Part shown: piece after piece, positions 59,571-64,000 of the stretch
How positions within the stretch are numbered: position 1 is the stretch's first letter
Layout of the letters: the number at the start of each line of letters is the position of its first letter
Assembly (NCBI GenBank): GCA_022376465.1
Contig: JACDTU010000007.1
Location: forward strand, 806,001 to 870,000
Length of the DNA: 64,000 bases
Direction: 5' to 3'
From: Cubamyces lactineus
Lineage: Eukaryota > Basidiomycota > Agaricomycetes > Polyporales > Polyporaceae
The notes under the pieces: generated by a model
The model's database searches: none
Told to the model about the DNA's origin: nothing
The model's input: only the letters and a program-made list of their open reading frames with translations
Made by a program: the position numbers and the translations under genes

Positions 59571-61260
59571 ATGGCCTCCCATAGATCACGCAGGAGGTAC
59601 GCACCACCTCCCCCCACTCCCACCGCCTCGTGCCCGCTCTGCTCACGCCCCTCCCTCTCCGCAGACAACTCACCCGTGAACAGCTCTTGAAGGGCTTGCA
59701 GGTGCGTAACTCCTGCCATCTGCCCACCTTCATCCTCATCTCTCCTAACGCGTTTCCTGCCTCCCTCGCCTCGCAGATTCTCGGGCCTGTCAGCGCTCCA
59801 CTACCTCCGGATCTCCCACCCTCCCCGCCCGCTTCTCGCGAGTCCTCCCCTGCCCTCGGCCACAAACGGCGGTACGACTCTGACGCGGAGAACAGCCGCA
59901 ACAAGAAACCCCGCGTAGCCCCTCCATCGTCCTCATCTCATCCACGCACCAACTCTCAGTCGCGCCCCGCCCCCACCGCCACGCCCTCATCGTCGAGGCA
60001 CGAGCCCTCAGAAGATGGTGAAGTCAAAGAGGAATCCTCATCTAGCCACACTTCCTTGCCCACGGGCTTCCCCTCATTCATGCCCGTTCGCCGGCCACGA
60101 CGCGGCGACAACATTCCCACCAGTGACTGGGACGCCGTCTACGAGAAGTGTTTCGCCAATGCGCGCAAGCTCAGGTTTTCGGCCCTCGCACGAGTGGCTG
60201 CGGCGCATCCTTCTACCTCCAAGGAGTACAGACCACTCCGGAACCCACCTCATCCCAATTCCTCTTACGCCAAGCACAGCCTGCTCATGGCGCGCCTGGA
60301 GCTGATCGACTCCGCTCTGCACTTCGTATATGGCCTGTGGTGCAAGGATTACAGCGTACGGACATGCTATCGGGCCGCGTGGCGTACTGTCGATGCGTTC
60401 ATGAAGCCTACGAAGAGTAAGGTGGCGGGGGAGAGCCACGACGAGCGTGAGAAAGCATTCATCGGTCTGCTGTAAGTCTATCTCCGCTTCCCTGATATAC
60501 AGTGACTGTATCTCCTTCCAGCCACATGATCGATGCGCACATCCACGGACGTAAGCTAAAGTATCAGGCCGTGGCCATTGACAAGGAGAATGACCTCAAG
60601 ATCAACCGTCTGTTCATTCAGTACAAGGCGGAGAAGAAGCAGGCACAAGCACGGGCTGCAGCGTCAGCGCAGGCTACAGAGTCCAATGCGACCCCAAACA
60701 TGCTTCCATCACCTGCGAGTAGCAATGCTGCGAACAGTTCCAACTCTACACCTCTTGGCGGCCATGGGACACCCGGCCATACTGCTGCAGCGGACCTTGA
60801 TTCTCAAATGGACGTACATAAGTCAGGAGACGTGGATCGCCAAATCCCACCCCCTTCGCACATTCATATTCCAGTCAACACTCAGTACATCTACGACAGG
60901 AAGTCGCAGGGCACCGGCGTTCTCCTCGCATCGCACTACATGCAGCAGGCGCAGCAGACATTGAGCCTACCAGTGTTGGCTCGGCATTACCCGCGGACCC
61001 TCGCACGGATGATGTTCTCGACCCTCGGTCCGCAGGACGAGCATGAGCCCGACTTCCAGGACGACGACTGCGAGCTATTCTGGCCGTCGCAGGTCATCAC
61101 GGGCGAGGGCCTAGGCTGGGTATGTCTCATGGGCATGGCAATGGTCAAGGAGTTCGGCAAGGAATATGGATACCAAGGCGTGGACGGCGTCGTCCCAAAA
61201 GTCGGTGGTGAGGATATGTCCGGTTTCCCGGAGCCGCGGTTCGTTCCTCATACGCGGTAG
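59571..61260 (+). CDS. Nuclear-type protein with a helical domain remotely like the AF4/FMR2 C-terminal domain
   Basis: Four exons: 59571-59596, 59665-59701, 59777-60471 and 60522-61260, giving about 498 residues. The start MASHRSRRRQLTREQLLKGLQ leads to a long Ser/Pro/Arg-rich disordered part with KRRYDSDAENSRNKKPR, a clear nuclear signal, and acidic patches. From about residue 145 a helical domain follows: WDAVYEKCFANARKLRFSAL, HSLLMARLELIDSALHFVYGL, DYSVRTCYRAAWRTVDAFMK, EREKAFIGLLHMIDAHIHG, then a Gln/Ala linker and a C-terminal helical part (LASHYMQQAQQTLSLPVLARHY). The helix pattern recalls the C-terminal homology domain of animal AF4/FMR2 elongation factors, but this is a weak, by-eye likeness. 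I do not know a named fungal orthologue. All splice sites are GT/AG and the frame is intact. Confidence 0.7.
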
Positions 61261-63069
61261 CGCGGGCGCAGACCGATCTCCAGTCTCTTTCATCGGTCTA
61301 CTCTACGCCGTCTCATCTGACTCCGCATAGAGCTTCGTGGCGCGCGTGCGACTCCCCCTCGTAAGGTGCCATCTTCATTGACCGCCACCTCTTAAACGTG
61401 CCAGCTGCATCCCGGATCTCACTATCGGTCGATGCTTTACTCGCTCTGGCCATCTACAACGCCGCGCTTCCCCCGTCCGCAACTGGCGCTTTCGCCCTCT
61501 GTATCCGTATTTATCCTCTCATCGATGCCTGCGCGCAACGCCGCGCGCCTTAGAGAGGCGTTATCCCGGGGACCGCCTACAGCGCTCCTGGTCAAACGTC
61601 CATGCCGGACTTTGCTCAGCTGGATGTATCGCCTAACGTCTGCACTGGCTACGCCGACTCCCATCTCGTGTACAATATCGCCACCATCCACCTCGCCCTC
61701 ACGTCCCTCGCAGTCCGCTATTCTCCTGCTCTTGTTCTTGGCTGCCTCGTCCATATCACGCTGTAGTCTCACCTCACTCGTGTACCAATACCGCCCCGTC
61801 CTCGCCGCCGTCTCCCTGCTGTCACGATCTCCGCCACCAAAAGCACGCATCATCACGTCCCCTTGAGCACACGCATCGCGTCTCGATCCGTGCGGTGCGG
61901 AGGCTCGGGGCTCGCTCCCATCATCACGTCCATCCCCATCCCCCATCCCATCCGTATGCATCCGTCTCTCTGGCATCCATCATCACATCGCATCTCTTGT
62001 TTGCGCCGGTTACTCTCTGTCTGCTGCCTCTGTTCTCTCTATCGCAGGACTCGTCTCGTGTTCAGCTATGTCGGATCGGTCGGGTTCCCTATCACTTTCT
62101 CCACGTTCTACCGCTCTTCTTCATTACACGCTTGATTCTATTCCACTTTCTTGATCTTGCTCTATAGCCCTACGTTTCGCATTCATATTCGCCCCCTCAC
62201 GTACACGCGTGCGCGCTACCCACCCTCGTCCGTGCGTGGCCTCGCGGGAGAGAGAAGCATCGCTGCGTACCCCCCACCCTTTTTCCGTGCCCTCTTCCTC
62301 TGTCGTCATCGATGTCGCCGCCTCTGCCGTATCTCTCGCGTCACGCCACCTTCTTCTCTGCGCGCTTTATTGCCATCTTATTTTCGCTCCTCGCGCGCTT
62401 TTTACAATACCCACCATTTATTCTAATGTTTTATATTCGCGCCATTTCTTTGCTGCCCTCTGCCCTCGCCGCCTCCACTGCCGCCCCCGCACTCGCCCTC
62501 GCCGTCGAGCCAGCCGCCCGTCGGGTCCTCCCCCATCGCGCACTAGAGACCTCTTAGCATTCACGGTCAATCATCCTTCCTTGGACCGCAGGTCATGCAA
62601 CCGCAGGGACGGAGGGCTGTGCCACACGTGCCGGGGCTCGTGGTCCCATCGGGAGGACGGACTGGAGGATTGTCGCTTGCCGCTTTTGCACGCCCGCAGA
62701 TCAGACGTCGAGTCGCCGCATGGCGCCTTGCGTACAGACCCTCCTTCGCACTCGCTCCGTCGCGCCGAGTCGCCGTATAGCGTCCTCGTCGCTCTTCGCC
62801 CGCTGTAGGGCGTATGGTGCGCCGCGGCGGCACGCGGGGGAACACACGCCATTCACCGTCGTCTCCGTCGTCGTTGTCCCCTTCTACACGTCTCCGTCCT
62901 TCGCTACGACGGCGCTTATGACGACGACGGCATCCCCCTTTTTTCATCACTCCTCCCTGGCGTTGTTTCATCCCCTCCTCCCCCGTGGCTTATGTTCTCT
63001 GGCGGTCGTGTTAGCAGCGGTGGCTATAGGGTGGGCAGCCCCGGCGTTTTTATTTAACCTTGTCCCAAT

Positions 63070-63087
63070 GTCGGTCGGTCGGTCGGA
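63070..63087. repeat. (TCGG)n microsatellite, copy 1
   Basis: Four copies of TCGG in tandem. A second, longer run of the same unit lies about 80 bases downstream. Confidence 0.8.
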
Positions 63088-63163
63088 TTAAACAGAATGT
63101 ATACTTGACGGCTCCCCGGCACGCGCCGCGGGGGCCTCCTCGGATGAACCTCGAACTCACTTT

Positions 63164-63185
63164 GTCGGTCGGTCGGTCGGTCGGT
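63164..63185. repeat. (TCGG)n microsatellite, copy 2
   Basis: Five copies of GTCG/TCGG in tandem. Two runs so close together suggest local slippage or duplication. They flank an otherwise ordinary stretch. Confidence 0.8.
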
Positions 63186-64000
63186 GTGCCCGTGAAGCTT
63201 GAGTTTGATATCTCACATCTGGCAGCGGTAGGTAGGACATGCATATGTTCGGGTTCGTGCGACTATAGTTGGCTTTAGCTCCCGCTCTTCCTGTTGCTGG
63301 GTGTGAGTGTGATCCCCCTTGTCCTGTGCTACGTCAGTGCGTCATCGAAACTCTGAGCTTGTCGCGAGAGCGCGACTGGCTACTATGTAGTGGCTGGCAA
63401 TGGCTGATGACAGGATAGAATTCGAACCTGCGCCTGCGGCTGCTTTAGGTGGAGCTCTCCCGCCAGCCGCTTGGGCTCCCCAGCTGCTGGCAGGTGTACA
63501 TGTCTTCGCACCCGCGCGCGCGTGTATGTAGATGTACATACCGGTTGGGGTATCCCTGAGCTTAGTTGCAGGTGGTTGTTTGTTCGGTCGTTCGCTAATG
63601 ATATTGGGTCATACAGTAGGGATCGACGGTGCGCGAATGCGCGCGGCGCGGTCCGTATGTGCAAGTACTACTGATACTGGGACTGGTATACTACCGATAT
63701 CAACATACATGTTTTTGACGATCTTGAGAGACTCCGCCGTATCGTTTCTTACGGCCCTGCTTGGGCGCGCGACTGCGCTGCAGCCGCAACACACTTCATT
63801 AGTAGAGCGTAGTGCAATTAAGTGGCCACATGAGCGAGACGCTGCAGGCACGTTCTGAAGTTGTTGAAGCTTTGAAGAGCTATGTCATAAACTCAGTATA
63901 GTATACTGGTCGACTTGAGGAGCATCCGCAACGTCTGAATGCCCAATGATATCGCCGATATTTCATAGTGAAACGCGCAAGCCTAAGGATCAGTCAACAA

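Larger units (their letters stand above)
61261..64000. other. 2.7-kb strand-asymmetric, pyrimidine-rich non-coding region
   Basis: From about 61.4 to 63.0 kb the plus strand is strongly rich in C and T, with many CCTC, TCTC and CGTC tracts. Plus-strand frames here give only Ser/Arg/Leu/Pro low complexity. This could be the long promoter or leader of a plus-strand gene lying beyond the window, or 3' sequence of the gene before it. No tRNA or gene is recognised up to the window end. Confidence 0.5.

Noticed and set aside
63415..63440. GGTTCGAAT on the minus strand, like a tRNA T-loop
   Set aside because: The bases flanking the loop do not pair into a T-stem, and no anticodon or acceptor stem fits.

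Overview
The window looks like nuclear DNA of a filamentous basidiomycete (Agaricomycetes, possibly polypore-like). Genes are split by many short introns (about 50-110 bp, GT-AG), GC is moderately high, promoters are pyrimidine-rich with occasional TATA boxes, and the gene set is typically fungal: tandem secreted sedolisins, a ferric reductase, an antizyme with programmed frameshifting, Mediator Med12, a Mei2-like RNA-binding protein and a Helitron-type helicase. I support 18 protein-coding genes. All were assembled by hand from reading frames plus splice signals, so internal exon borders are predictions. No rRNA, tRNA or CRISPR was found.

Layout. 0-9 kb: a small MGGVIS-type protein whose ATG is cut off by an intron, two tandem sedolisin-type peptidases (minus) and an aldo/keto reductase (minus). 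10-11.6 kb: a DUF4436-like membrane protein with a 12-nt microexon. 14.5-17.5 kb: a Mei2-like three-RRM protein (minus). 17.5-23.6 kb: no recognisable gene. 23.6-29.3 kb: an HDHD3-like HAD protein, mitochondrial ribosomal protein bS6m (minus) and Tudor-SN (plus); the last two share a 244-bp divergent promoter. 29.6-34.7 kb: a Pif1/Helitron-type helicase without a Rep nuclease part, then a ferric reductase (both minus). 37.6-46 kb: ornithine decarboxylase antizyme, a DUF1771-Smr protein, a short-chain dehydrogenase (minus), a BTB protein (minus) and a RING E3 with SUMO-interaction-like motifs. 46.5-52.5 kb: Med12 (minus). 52.5-59.6 kb: no recognisable gene. 59.6-61.3 kb: a nuclear-looking protein with a helical domain faintly like the AF4 C-terminal domain. 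61.3-64 kb: strand-asymmetric pyrimidine-rich DNA with TCGG microsatellites.

The genes do not form one pathway; this is ordinary fungal gene order. Gene-expression functions are frequent (Mei2-like, Tudor-SN, Med12, RING/SUMO, antizyme, bS6m), and secreted proteolysis and redox/iron functions are the other themes. The most notable point is the antizyme gene: zero-frame decoding ends at UUU-UGA-C, and a second UCC-UGA-C lies 27 nt downstream in the same zero frame, so a +1 shift at either leads into the same antizyme frame. A second theme is very small coding exons (3, 10, 12 and 15 nt) at the ends of otherwise normal genes.
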